Source: JBKBYG01 sp046313435 (GTDB lineage: Bacteria > Pseudomonadota > Alphaproteobacteria > Rickettsiales > Arcanibacteraceae). Taken from it: 64,000 nucleotides of DNA. The position numbers and the translations under genes are program-made. The notes below the pieces were generated by a model. It was not told where the DNA came from, did not search any database, and saw only the letters and a program-made list of their open reading frames with translations. The stretch is taken from contig JBKBYG010000002.1 of NCBI GenBank assembly GCA_046313435.1, positions 1 to 64,000 of the forward strand, given 5' to 3'. Positions 42,332 through 52,319 of this stretch are shown piece after piece. Each line of letters begins with the position of its first letter. The first letter of the stretch is position 1.

Positions 42332-44053
42332 ATGAAAATTTTTAAAAAATACTTTCAGTTAATATATAGATTTCTAATATACAATACTATAATTAGTGAT
42401 AAACTTCATTATACAAGGTTGCAAATTGTTGCTGTTGTATTTCTATTTGCGTATTTAGCTATTGGATTTCGTTTAATTTCCATTGGTTTGGATAAAAATA
42501 AAATTATTGAGTATGAAACGCAAAATAATGAAACTTTATTTGTTAATAGAGCAAATATAACAGATAGAAATAATATATTACTTGCTTCTAATCTTACTAC
42601 CGCATCATTATACGTGAATCCTAAAATTATTATTGATCATGATGAGGCTGCAAATAAACTATGTGAAATTTTTCCTGAGTTAAATTATGAGCAATTAGTA
42701 AAAGATTTCAAGTCTAATAAAAATTTTATGTGGATTAAAAGAAACCTCACCCCTAAAGAGCAATTTCAAGTTAATAACTTAGGGTTACCAGGCTTGTTTT
42801 TTGAAAAAGGGGAAAAAAGAGTATACCCACATGGTAATTTATTATCGCATGTTTTAGGATATGTGGGATTAGACGGTAAAGGCCTAGCTGGAATTGAAAA
42901 ATATTTTGATGAAAAATTAATTTCTTTAAATACAAAAGAGCTAAAATCTCTACAATTATCTATAGATGTTAGAGCGCAAAATATTTTACATGAAGAACTA
43001 AATTGGGCAATGGAAGAGTATAAGGCAATTGGGGCAATAGGTGTTATAATTGATGCAAATAATGGAGAAGTCATTTCAAGTGTAAGCTTACCAGATTTTG
43101 ATCCACATAACCCTGGAACTGCAACTAGTGAACAGTTGTTCAATAGATTTTCTCTAGGTTTATATGAACCTGGTTCTACGTTTAAATCCTATACAATTGC
43201 TATGGCCTTAGATTCGGGTGCAGTTAATATTAACGATTCTTATGACGTTAATGCGCCAATTAGAGTTGCAAGATTCAGTATCACTGACTATCATGCTAAA
43301 GGCGGATGGATGTCTGTGCCAGAAATATTCATGTATTCTTCAAATATTGGTACTGCTAAAATTAGCTTAGATTTGGGTAAAAAGAAGCAGCAGAGTTTAT
43401 TAAAATTATACGGTTTATTAGAACCTTTGAACATTGAAATACCTGAAAAGGCGTCTCCTATGTATCCTAGTGAAGCTAGGTGGAGTGATATAAGTACAAT
43501 GACTATTTCTTATGGACATGGAATTGCCGTAACACCGCTACATCTTGTTAGAACAATGGCTGCAATTGTAAATGGTGGTTATTTAAATGACATTACATTT
43601 ATTAAACAAGCAGAAAATTCTAAACCTCCTATTCGTATAATTAAAGAAAAAACATCTGATCAGATGAGGAAATTGTTTAGACTAGTTGTTAGAGAAGGCA
43701 CAGGAAGGAAAGCAAATATTGATGGATATGTTGTAGGAGGTAAAACTGGTACAGCAAATAAAACGAAAAAAGGCGGCTATCATCAAAATAGTAGAATGTC
43801 ATTTTTTATAGGGGCATTCCCTATTAACGAACCTAAATATGTGATGCTTGTAATGCTTGATGAACCAAAAGGTACAAAAGCAACAGGTGGATATGCAACA
43901 GGTGGAATGACTGCTGCTCCAATTGTTGGAAATGTAATTTCTAGACTTGGGCCTTTACTTAATATTCCTACAGTTGATGAAAATGATCCAGCAATAGCTG
44001 AAAAATTATGGTTTGACTTTGATATGGTAAATGATGCTCTCAGTTCCTTCTAA
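42332..44053 (+). CDS. ftsI: Septal peptidoglycan transpeptidase FtsI (PBP3)
   Basis: 573 residues with a short cytoplasmic part, one membrane helix (IVAVVFLFAYLAIGFRLISI), a pedestal domain and a transpeptidase domain. Active-site motifs are S282-T-F-K285 in YEPGSTFKS, SSN in MYSSNIG, and KTGT in VGGKTGTANK. Class B enzymes cross-link septal peptidoglycan with FtsW. Its 3' end overlaps murE by 23 bases, so an intact septation system is expected in this organism. Confidence 0.95.
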   Translation: MKIFKKYFQLIYRFLIYNTIISDKLHYTRLQIVAVVFLFAYLAIGFRLISIGLDKNKIIEYETQNNETLFVNRANITDRNNILLASNLTTASLYVNPKIIIDHDEAANKLCEIFPELNYEQLVKDFKSNKNFMWIKRNLTPKEQFQVNNLGLPGLFFEKGEKRVYPHGNLLSHVLGYVGLDGKGLAGIEKYFDEKLISLNTKELKSLQLSIDVRAQNILHEELNWAMEEYKAIGAIGVIIDANNGEVISSVSLPDFDPHNPGTATSEQLFNRFSLGLYEPGSTFKSYTIAMALDSGAVNINDSYDVNAPIRVARFSITDYHAKGGWMSVPEIFMYSSNIGTAKISLDLGKKKQQSLLKLYGLLEPLNIEIPEKASPMYPSEARWSDISTMTISYGHGIAVTPLHLVRTMAAIVNGGYLNDITFIKQAENSKPPIRIIKEKTSDQMRKLFRLVVREGTGRKANIDGYVVGGKTGTANKTKKGGYHQNSRMSFFIGAFPINEPKYVMLVMLDEPKGTKATGGYATGGMTAAPIVGNVISRLGPLLNIPTVDENDPAIAEKLWFDFDMVNDALSSF

Positions 44054-45494
44054 TAATATTTTAATTGACCAGATATTGAGCCATAAAGTTAGTGACATAA
44101 CTACTAACTCGTGTGAAGTTAAAAAAAACTCAGTTTTTATTGCAATTAAAGGGGTCAATAATGATGGTCATAATTTTATTGACAATGCAACTGAAGCAGG
44201 AGCAAAAATAATTGTTACTGATGAAAATTACGTAACTAAAAAAAACGATAAAGTTTTATTTTTCAAAGTTCAAAATACGCGGAAATTTTTAAGCGAATTG
44301 TCAGCAAGATTTTATCCTAATCAACCTGAGAATATGGTCGCTGTTACAGGCACAGCTGGCAAAACTTCAACTGTAAATTTCTATCAGCAAATATGGAAAT
44401 CATTAGGTAAAGAAAGTGCTTCTATTGGAAGTCTCGGCATATTATATAACAAAGGATCTTTTACTGATGAGGATTATAATGGTTTAAACACTTTAGATCC
44501 AATCTCATTACATCATAATCTGAATGAATTAGCTAAGGCTAATATTAATTATGTTGCCATGGAAGCTTCAAGCCATGGTTTAGACCAATATAGAATAAAT
44601 GGTGTAAAACTCAAAGCAGCAGCTTTTACAAATTTTTCTCAAGATCATCTTGATTACCATGAAAATTTTGAAAACTATTTCAAAGCTAAAATTAGATTAT
44701 TTTCAGATTTGCTGAAAAATAATATTGCTGTTCTTAATGCTGATATAGATGAATATGATATTTTAAAAGAAGTTTGTATAAGTAGTAAAAATAATATCAT
44801 TGACTATGGAAAAAAAGCTGAATTTATTAAACTTACTTCGGTTATTTTGGATTTAGATTTTCAAACTGTTACAATTGAAATTCAAAAGAAAATATATAGT
44901 TTCAAAACAAAACTTTTAGGGGAATTCCAGATTTATAATATGCTTTGTGCTTTAGGGCTTGCTATTGCTAGCGGCGCAGATATTGAGAAAGCTGTAAGTA
45001 CATTAGAGCATCTAGTGCATGTACCAGGCAGAATGCAGAAAGTACAATCGAATGCAAATAAATCAGTTTATATAGATTATTCTCATAAACCCGAAGCATT
45101 AAAAAAAGCTTTAGAACTTGCAAAAGATTTAGCTAAAAACGGGAAATTATATATTATATTTGGATGTGGAGGCGATAGGGATAGAGTGAAGCGTCCCATT
45201 ATGGGAAAAATAGCTAGTGAGATTGCTGATTTAATAATAATTACAGATGATAATCCAAGATATGAAAATCCTGCTACAATTAGGAGTGAAATTATAAATG
45301 GTATTAATTCCAGTAGTTATATAGAAATTGCAGATCGCCAAGAAGCAATTAAGTATGGAATTGATATGATGGGGAAAGAAGATTTATTAATCATTGCTGG
45401 AAAAGGCCACGAGAATTATCAAATTATAGGAAAACATAAGAAAGATTTTGATGACTACAAAATTGCACAAGATTATTTAGATCAAAATCTATAG
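44031..45494 (+). CDS. murE: UDP-MurNAc-tripeptide ligase MurE
   Basis: 487 residues. ATP-dependent ligase adding the third stem amino acid. P-loop VTGTAGKTSTVNFY (the usual Asn of TGTNGKT is Ala), MEASSHGLDQYR, FTNFSQDHLDYH, VYIDYSHKPEALKKAL, IFGCGGDRDRVKRP, and DDNPRYENP. The DNPR motif marks meso-diaminopimelate specificity, so the peptidoglycan is of the DAP type. murF and later dcw genes do not follow here. Confidence 0.95.
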   Translation: MMLSVPSNNILIDQILSHKVSDITTNSCEVKKNSVFIAIKGVNNDGHNFIDNATEAGAKIIVTDENYVTKKNDKVLFFKVQNTRKFLSELSARFYPNQPENMVAVTGTAGKTSTVNFYQQIWKSLGKESASIGSLGILYNKGSFTDEDYNGLNTLDPISLHHNLNELAKANINYVAMEASSHGLDQYRINGVKLKAAAFTNFSQDHLDYHENFENYFKAKIRLFSDLLKNNIAVLNADIDEYDILKEVCISSKNNIIDYGKKAEFIKLTSVILDLDFQTVTIEIQKKIYSFKTKLLGEFQIYNMLCALGLAIASGADIEKAVSTLEHLVHVPGRMQKVQSNANKSVYIDYSHKPEALKKALELAKDLAKNGKLYIIFGCGGDRDRVKRPIMGKIASEIADLIIITDDNPRYENPATIRSEIINGINSSSYIEIADRQEAIKYGIDMMGKEDLLIIAGKGHENYQIIGKHKKDFDDYKIAQDYLDQNL

Positions 45495-45679
45495 TCAAAA
45501 AATTTAAAGAAACTGCCTTATTAAAGGTAGAAGTTCTATCTCCGATTCGATTTAAGCTCCTTTGGATTGTTTTCTATTTTGCTTCTACTTTCTCCAAGTA
45601 GCTTTGACTATGAAAAATATATTAGCTATTTCTTAACTAATTTATTATAGTATAAATATTAAAAAATTATAGGAATATT

Positions 45680-45976
45680 ATGTCAGACTTTACAGTTACA
45701 AGAGCTTATTTAGCCGATAAAATAAATAACAAAGTTGGTATATCGTACCTTGAATCTATAGAAATAATAGATGTATTGTTCGATGAAATCATAAATGGAG
45801 TTAAAAACGAGGAAGTTGTAAAAATATCTTCTTTCGGAAGTTTTTACTCACGTCAAAAGAAACAGCGTATAGGTAGAAACCCTAAAACTAAAGAAGAAGC
45901 AATTATTGCTCCAAGAAAAGTCGTCAGTTTTTATGTATCGAATATTCTTAAGAATAAAATAAATAGTAAAAAATAA
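45680..45976 (+). CDS. ihfA: Integration host factor alpha subunit
   Basis: 98 residues, HU/IHF fold. TVTRAYLADKINNKVGIS, the beta-arm GSFYSRQKKQRIGRNPKTKEEAII with the DNA-bending RNPKT, and ISSFGSF match IhfA rather than HU. The following MerR gene confirms the alphaproteobacterial ihfA-merR pair. In most relatives this pair lies behind fabH; here it follows murE, about 8 kb away and in the opposite direction. Confidence 0.9.
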   Translation: MSDFTVTRAYLADKINNKVGISYLESIEIIDVLFDEIINGVKNEEVVKISSFGSFYSRQKKQRIGRNPKTKEEAIIAPRKVVSFYVSNILKNKINSKK

Positions 45977-45980
45977 GTCT

Positions 45981-46376
45981 ATGATTGAAGATAAAATTGA
46001 GATAAAAGATAAAAAATCTGATTCTGCTTTAAGAACTATAGGAGAAGTAGCTCAAATTGTTGGAGTACCTACGCATGTGCTTAGGTTTTGGGAGGAAAAA
46101 TTTCCCAGTATAAAGCCTTTTAAAAATCGAGGAAGACGATATTTTAATAAAAATGATATTAGTGTGATTTGCGAAGTAAAAAATCTTTTATATACTCATG
46201 GATATAGTATAAAAGGTGTACAAAACTATTTTGATAAAAATAAAATTGATTTAAAGCAAAATAAAGAAATTATCATAAACGAAAACCTTGAAAATAAAAA
46301 TCTCAAAATTGAAAAATTAATAGAGATCAAACAAAGATTAATGGCTTTGAGAGACCAGCTATTAAGTATTGATTAA
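45981..46376 (+). CDS. MerR-family transcriptional regulator
   Basis: 131 residues. TIGEVAQIVGVPTHVLRFWEEKFPSIKP is the MerR winged-helix N-terminus, with RRYFNKNDISVICEVKNLLYTHGYSIKGVQNYF completing the DNA-binding domain. A C-terminal coiled coil (LKIEKLIEIKQRLMALRDQLL) would dimerise it. No cysteine metal-binding loop is present, so metal sensing is unlikely. It is four bases behind ihfA and is the usual partner gene there. Confidence 0.9.
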   Translation: MIEDKIEIKDKKSDSALRTIGEVAQIVGVPTHVLRFWEEKFPSIKPFKNRGRRYFNKNDISVICEVKNLLYTHGYSIKGVQNYFDKNKIDLKQNKEIIINENLENKNLKIEKLIEIKQRLMALRDQLLSID

Positions 46377-46380
46377 ATTC

Positions 46381-46412
46381 TGTAGCACATAATTTTCCAA
46401 TTATATGCTACA
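46381..46412. terminator. Bidirectional terminator between merR and the giant Sel1 gene
   Basis: TGTAGCACATAATT (46381-46394) pairs with AATTATATGCTACA (46399-46412), 13 of 14 positions paired, with a TTCC loop. It lies between two convergent genes. Confidence 0.75.
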
Positions 46413-46424
46413 ATTATATTGCTA

Positions 46425-49400
46425 CTATATCCCAACATTCTGAGAATTAATTTTATCCATATATGCAGATAAGCAATCATAGCTTTTTGCATCCATTCTA
46501 ATAAATACTGAACCATCTGAACAATCAATAGCGGTCCAGTCCAATCCTTCCGTATTCAAGATACTTACCAAAATATTTTTTACCTCTGTAAATGTAGGCA
46601 CGTAATTACCTGCAACATTTTGTAAAAGTCTTGGAAGATTTTTATCATAACCTAAAGACTCGTAATCCAAATTCACTGACAATTTATCGAAGTTTGAAAC
46701 TTTATTTGATTTCTCCTCTTTAAATTTTTCAAATATATTCTTAACAATAATATTTTTGTGTTTTTCTAATAAAATTCGCTCTGAATAGGAAAGGGGTGCT
46801 TCTAGGGTATTTTGAGTGCTTGGTGTAGAAGCAGTGTTTAATTGAGACTTTGTAAGTAATGCACGCGAATCAGAGCGTTCTTCCAATAATTGATCCCTTG
46901 CACTTGTTTTACTATCTATAATTGCCTGATAATTAACAATTCCTGCTGCCTGCAAAACTTCGGGAACAGGAGTGTGCGTGCTAAGCTTTGTATATGTTTT
47001 ATAAGTTTTTGTTTCAGGCATAAATGGTACATCGCTAGATCCAGCCTTATTTTCTATAAGCTTTTTAATATCAGATTTTAATCTTTTTCGTAATTGTTCG
47101 CTTTTGGTCTCTTTTTCCGTAGTATCATTTTCAAAGGGCCTTTTCTTATCACTGTATATTAAGCGTTCAATTAATTTATGTATTCCTAATAAAGTAAAAT
47201 GATGTACATTAGGGTTGCTTTTATTAATTATATTAACTGCATTTTTGTAACGTTCCGCTATATGAGTATAAAAATAGTCAGTTATAGCTTCTATATTTAT
47301 AAGATTTTTTTGGGAAGAATTGCTTTTAAGTAAAGCCTCTTCTTTGATTCTCAAAAAAACATATTCTCGATAGTTTTTAGAAATAGTAGATTCTAATCTT
47401 TCTTTAAACTCATAAAATTTTTCGGTGAAATTTTTTGTAGGATGAATATATATTTTATCTTTCTCATCTAAAATAAACCCATCATATTCTCTTTCAATTA
47501 AATCTCTATTTAAAATTTCTGCTTGGGCTGCTCGAATATGTTCAATTGTTTCAGATTTGGAATTATTAAGAGAAACCCTTGTATAATTATCAGCAAATTC
47601 AAGTTCTAGTGTATCATACAAGTTTTCAGAAAGAGTACGAAACTTTTCGATCAACGCAATATTAGTATTATTTCCTTCATCTGCTTGAGCACTAACTTCC
47701 GGAACTATCCCAAAATTTTCATGTTCACGGCTAGAGTGATGGGATGAATTGGTGGTTGTTGTAATGGTTTCTTCAATTTCCATAGGTTCAGATGTTACTT
47801 CTTTACTTTGAGCATATTTAACAGATTTTTTAGCCCGATTAACTTCTTTTAAAAGTTCAGATACTCTGTCAAATGCTTCCATAGCATTTGCATGTCCTTT
47901 CTTATGTGCAGCTATATAATATTTCTTTGCACCAGGATAATTTTCCTGAGCTTCATACAAACGCCCTAAATTGAAAAATGCTTCCGGGTAATTTAGTTCT
48001 GTAGCTGCTTTAAAATATTTTTCAGCCTCAGCAAAATTTTTCCTAAGTATTGTTCCTTCAAAATATTTAAGACCTAATTGATTTTGGGCCTTTGGATCAT
48101 TATTCTCAGCTTTTTTAATTAGTGAAGATATTTCTTGCTTATCAAGTTTTATCAAATTATCTCTAGCTTCCCTACTTCCTGCTTGTAATGCGCAATGAAA
48201 CCAATCTCTAGCAGTTTCGTAGTTCTGTTTTACTAATTCTCCTTTTTGATAAAATAGCCCTAATTCATTCAAGGCGTCTTTATCAAGATTTAAAGCTCTT
48301 TTTTCTAGGTCATTAATAAGGGATTTAATTTCCTCTCGGGTTTGCGTAGGACTTGTTTCAGCTGCTGCATTTGAATCAATAGGAGAAGAGTCAGTTATCT
48401 CAGAATCTTCAAAATTAGAATTTGATTTATATAATAAATTGGTAGTTGCAGTAGTTTTTTCAACTTCAATCTCTAGTCCAAAGTTAGATGATTTTTTAGC
48501 TCGATTAGCTTCTTTTAAAAGTTTAGATGCTCTATGATATGCTTCTATAGCATTTGGATATCCTCTATTATGTGCCTCTATAAAATATTTCTTTGCACCA
48601 GAATAATTTTTTTGCGCCTCATACAAATGTCCTAAGTTAAATGAGGCTTCTGGATAATGAAGTTGAATAGCTGCTTTAAAATATTTTTCTGCCTCAACAA
48701 AATTTTTTCCAACTATTACTCCTTCAAAATATTTAAGGCCTAATTGATTTTGAGCTTCAGGATCATTTGTCCCGGCCTTCTGCCTAAGCGATGATATTTC
48801 TAAATTATTAAGTTTTGTTAAATTATCTTTAGCTTCTGTGCTTCCTGCTTGTACTCCAGAATGCAACCATTTTCTAGCAATTACATAGTCTTGTTTTACT
48901 AAATCTCCTTTTTGATAAATTAGTCCTAATTCATTTAAGGTATCTTTATCACCATTTGCAGCTTTTTCTTCTAAGTCTTGAATAAAAAATTCAATTTCCT
49001 TTTGGATTTGCGTAAGTCCTTTTTCAGCTTCTGCATTTGGACTAATTTCAAGTGATAAATTATAAAAATATTTTGCTAAGGTTAAATCTTTAGGTACCGT
49101 TATACCTTTATAATATATTTTAGCTAATTCGTTACATGCTAAAATATCATCTGTCTTCGATTTAAGTGTTTCAATATAAATATTATTTATATTATCAATA
49201 TATTTTTGAGCTTCTTCAATATGAGAGTTGTTTAATCGTCTTATTTCCTCAAAAGCTTCTTTTGCTTTTTGCAAATCTTGATCTACTAATTCACCTTTAA
49301 AAAAAGTTTCGCCAGCTTCAAATAATTCTTCTGAATTATTGGAAGTTAAAAATTCAGAATATTTTATTAGATTTCCTTCTATAGCAAGCTTTGCTTTTTG

Positions 49401-52076
49401 AATATTTGTATTAATGCGCTCTTGAAATTTTAATTTTTGTTCTTCATTTGCACTGTAATCAGAAAGAACCGAGAGAGATTTGGCAAAAACCTCTTGTGCT
49501 TTTATAAGATTTTTTGGAAATTCAATTCCGTATAAATAGCAACCACCTAATTTTATTAAAAGCTCAATGTCCGGACGGGGCTTTGATAAATTATACAATA
49601 ATTCACGTTTCTTAAAATTAGCTGTATTTTCAATATCAGCTAGAAATTTAGTAGCTTTTTCTAAGCCAAGTTCTTTAGCTTGTTGTAAACAATCCTTTGA
49701 TAATAAATAATTTTTTTGAACTAAAGTTCCTTCATAAAAAGCTTTTCCTGCGTCAAACAATTCATTCGGATCATCTGAAATTGTTTTTTTAGAATAATAA
49801 TCGGTATTTATAGCAATTAAAGTTTTTACATTATCAAGATTCCCAGCAGCTTTTTTAAAATCAAAATTTAATGCTTCTTCAAATTTTTCTTTTGCTGCAG
49901 TAAGATTTTTATCAATGTATTTTCCTTCCATATATTCTAAACCTAATTGATTCAGAGTTTCTGGATATTCTGGTAAATTACGATTTGAAAAGTCAGTCTT
50001 AAGCCACTCATTAATTATAGACTTTATATATCGTTTTGCTGATTCTATAAGACTATGATCAGATTCAATCTCAGCTTTTTCTATTAATTTTTCAAATATA
50101 CTTTTTGTAAGTAAACGGTTAATTTCAAAATCTTTGTTCCTATGATAATAACATTCATTTCCTAACTTAAATAATTCTTTTGCATTTAATGTCTCAAGAG
50201 AATTAAGGCAGGTTTCTTTGTTTTCAAGTAATTTACTATCTACTTCTTTAAGTATAATTTCTGCCTCTTCACTGCCTTTATCTTTAGCATCAATTAAAAA
50301 TTTTTTCGCTTCTAAAAGATCTTTTTTGATTCCTATTCCTTTTCTATATATATTACTTAAAATAATCAAAGCATATGGTGCCTCAGGTGTATTTAAAAGT
50401 GAGCTTAGATTTTTAATAATAATATTGATATCTGACTTAACTTCATTTAAAGGCAAAGCTAATTCATAATATTCTAAAGCCTTTCTTAAAGCGCTTTCTT
50501 TATCTTTAAGTTCACCTGAAGAATACATCTTCCCTAATGTTAAGGATGCATTCTTATTACCATTTTTTGATGCATATTCTAAATACTCAATTGCTTTTGA
50601 GGTGTCTTTGGGTACTTTTTTGCCCTCACGATAAAGTGACCCTAAATCATTAGCTGCAGAAATATCTCCTTTATCATTATATCGACTAAGCAATAATTCA
50701 AATTGTTCTTTATATAATAATTCTAATTCTTTTTTTGCCTTATCACTATTATTGTCACCTTTCTTTATAGATTTTTCATAATATTGTTCTGCTGCATTTA
50801 AGTTTTTATCTGTACCGTATCCATAATGATGCATATAAGCTAAATAGTAATCTATATTGTAATCCGTATTTCCATTTAGAGTAATGTTATCAAATAATTT
50901 CTTAGCGTCTCTATATTGTTTTGGTCCACCTTTGCCAAATAAGTACATTATTCCAAGCAGTTTTGAAGCTTGATATCTTAGTGATTGAGGCTCTTTACTA
51001 TCTATTACCTTCTGAAATAATTTCCTAGCTTCTTCCAGGTTCGAGTTTTCATCTAAATAAATCATTGCCATATAAAAAGCCCCTTCAAATGAGCCTTTAT
51101 TATAAGCTTCTTGGTAATAGCTAAAAGACTTTTTATTATTGGGATTAGTAAACTCACTAGCGTAATAATATTCGCCTAATGTAAGTAAGGACTTTAGCGG
51201 GTATGAAGAAATATTTTTATTGAAATTAATAAAATACTCTTTGATAATTTCATTACTATTTTCTTTAGCTAAATCAAAAGGTGTTTTTCCATCTTTGTTT
51301 TCCAAGTTAATAAGTATTTCAGCGTTGCGAATAGAGGATAAAATCTTTAAAGCATTAAAACAGGGGGAGGAAAATTTAGCTATAAAGTGAAATATATTAT
51401 TGAAATTCATTTTACTCTTATCTAAATCAGGACAAGCTTGATATAATGTTTCAAAATTTTCTTCACTATATTTTTTGTTTTCTAAAGCATAAAATAATGC
51501 ATTATTTCCTTCAATGTCGCAAATTTTAAAATCTAATCCTTTTTCTTGGTAAGTAGAAGCGATTAAATTAACAATTGAAGTTTTTGAATAATAATGGAGT
51601 ATTGACGGCCATATATTACCTTCATTATCCATAAATTCAATATTAGGATTTGCTCCATTAAGAATTAAATTTCGGCATAAGACTACATTTGTATCAGCAT
51701 CGTGAGTTACAAGATAATGAAGCAAGGTTTTGCCGCTTTTATCCGCAATATTAAAATCTGCTCCGACTTTAGATAAGAATTCTATATATTCTTTTTCAAA
51801 ATTCTTATCTTCAACGAAGGCTAGATAATGCGAAGGAGTGAAGCCTGCTTCATCCTGAATATTGATATTCCCCCAAAAATTTTTCAATAATAATATTATA
51901 TCTTTATTTTTTATACTTACTGCAAGATGCATAGGAGAGATAGGAACTGAAGTATCAGTCAGTTTGTAAAAGCAATTAGCATACTCTTTATTTGCATTTA
52001 AGTAGCCTTGAATTTTCATAAAATTATTAGCTATAATTGCATCAAAAAAATCCTTTTTCTCATATTCGCTTAACAT
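46425..52076 (-). CDS. Giant ankyrin/Sel1-repeat protein (1883 aa)
   Basis: Largest gene of the window. Residues 1-290 hold about six ankyrin repeats (PMHLAVSIKNKDIILLL; KTLLHYLVTHDADTNVVLC). Residues ~290-1450 are a long array of Sel1-like repeats of the form (A/L)xxLGxxYxxG...VxKDxxxAxxxxxxA. Two blocks of 222 residues near its end (from ~1031 and ~1253) are tandem copies: DKD(T/A)LNELGL(I/F)YQKG(D/E)LVKQ, then AQNQLGLKYFEG and EANRAKKS/EVNRAKKS. Residues ~1470-1883 are not repeat-like and are unassigned. No signal peptide is seen. It is probably a host-interaction scaffold or secreted effector; this is an inference. Confidence 0.85.
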   Translation of the reverse strand: MLSEYEKKDFFDAIIANNFMKIQGYLNANKEYANCFYKLTDTSVPISPMHLAVSIKNKDIILLLKNFWGNINIQDEAGFTPSHYLAFVEDKNFEKEYIEFLSKVGADFNIADKSGKTLLHYLVTHDADTNVVLCRNLILNGANPNIEFMDNEGNIWPSILHYYSKTSIVNLIASTYQEKGLDFKICDIEGNNALFYALENKKYSEENFETLYQACPDLDKSKMNFNNIFHFIAKFSSPCFNALKILSSIRNAEILINLENKDGKTPFDLAKENSNEIIKEYFINFNKNISSYPLKSLLTLGEYYYASEFTNPNNKKSFSYYQEAYNKGSFEGAFYMAMIYLDENSNLEEARKLFQKVIDSKEPQSLRYQASKLLGIMYLFGKGGPKQYRDAKKLFDNITLNGNTDYNIDYYLAYMHHYGYGTDKNLNAAEQYYEKSIKKGDNNSDKAKKELELLYKEQFELLLSRYNDKGDISAANDLGSLYREGKKVPKDTSKAIEYLEYASKNGNKNASLTLGKMYSSGELKDKESALRKALEYYELALPLNEVKSDINIIIKNLSSLLNTPEAPYALIILSNIYRKGIGIKKDLLEAKKFLIDAKDKGSEEAEIILKEVDSKLLENKETCLNSLETLNAKELFKLGNECYYHRNKDFEINRLLTKSIFEKLIEKAEIESDHSLIESAKRYIKSIINEWLKTDFSNRNLPEYPETLNQLGLEYMEGKYIDKNLTAAKEKFEEALNFDFKKAAGNLDNVKTLIAINTDYYSKKTISDDPNELFDAGKAFYEGTLVQKNYLLSKDCLQQAKELGLEKATKFLADIENTANFKKRELLYNLSKPRPDIELLIKLGGCYLYGIEFPKNLIKAQEVFAKSLSVLSDYSANEEQKLKFQERINTNIQKAKLAIEGNLIKYSEFLTSNNSEELFEAGETFFKGELVDQDLQKAKEAFEEIRRLNNSHIEEAQKYIDNINNIYIETLKSKTDDILACNELAKIYYKGITVPKDLTLAKYFYNLSLEISPNAEAEKGLTQIQKEIEFFIQDLEEKAANGDKDTLNELGLIYQKGDLVKQDYVIARKWLHSGVQAGSTEAKDNLTKLNNLEISSLRQKAGTNDPEAQNQLGLKYFEGVIVGKNFVEAEKYFKAAIQLHYPEASFNLGHLYEAQKNYSGAKKYFIEAHNRGYPNAIEAYHRASKLLKEANRAKKSSNFGLEIEVEKTTATTNLLYKSNSNFEDSEITDSSPIDSNAAAETSPTQTREEIKSLINDLEKRALNLDKDALNELGLFYQKGELVKQNYETARDWFHCALQAGSREARDNLIKLDKQEISSLIKKAENNDPKAQNQLGLKYFEGTILRKNFAEAEKYFKAATELNYPEAFFNLGRLYEAQENYPGAKKYYIAAHKKGHANAMEAFDRVSELLKEVNRAKKSVKYAQSKEVTSEPMEIEETITTTTNSSHHSSREHENFGIVPEVSAQADEGNNTNIALIEKFRTLSENLYDTLELEFADNYTRVSLNNSKSETIEHIRAAQAEILNRDLIEREYDGFILDEKDKIYIHPTKNFTEKFYEFKERLESTISKNYREYVFLRIKEEALLKSNSSQKNLINIEAITDYFYTHIAERYKNAVNIINKSNPNVHHFTLLGIHKLIERLIYSDKKRPFENDTTEKETKSEQLRKRLKSDIKKLIENKAGSSDVPFMPETKTYKTYTKLSTHTPVPEVLQAAGIVNYQAIIDSKTSARDQLLEERSDSRALLTKSQLNTASTPSTQNTLEAPLSYSERILLEKHKNIIVKNIFEKFKEEKSNKVSNFDKLSVNLDYESLGYDKNLPRLLQNVAGNYVPTFTEVKNILVSILNTEGLDWTAIDCSDGSVFIRMDAKSYDCLSAYMDKINSQNVGI

Positions 52077-52319
52077 TACTTTTTGTCCCCTAAGTTTTAA
52101 TTTTTTATATTTTATTCTTTTGTTGTAATAAATATAAATGTAAATGTCAATTAATAATCCTTATTATAATAATAAATTAATAGTAAAATTTATAATTTAA
52201 ATATTAATTTTTAAATTCAAGATATGTTATCAAATCAAATTAAATAATTTTCTTGCCTTTAATTTTAGCCTCTCTATTTTAATTTAATTAAAATAACAAC
52301 AATGGGCAGGATTAACTAT

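Noticed and set aside
47740..48990. Direct repeats as a CRISPR array
   Set aside because: The repeat unit is 666 bp, in frame and coding for Sel1 repeats; there are no short regular repeats with spacers anywhere in the window.
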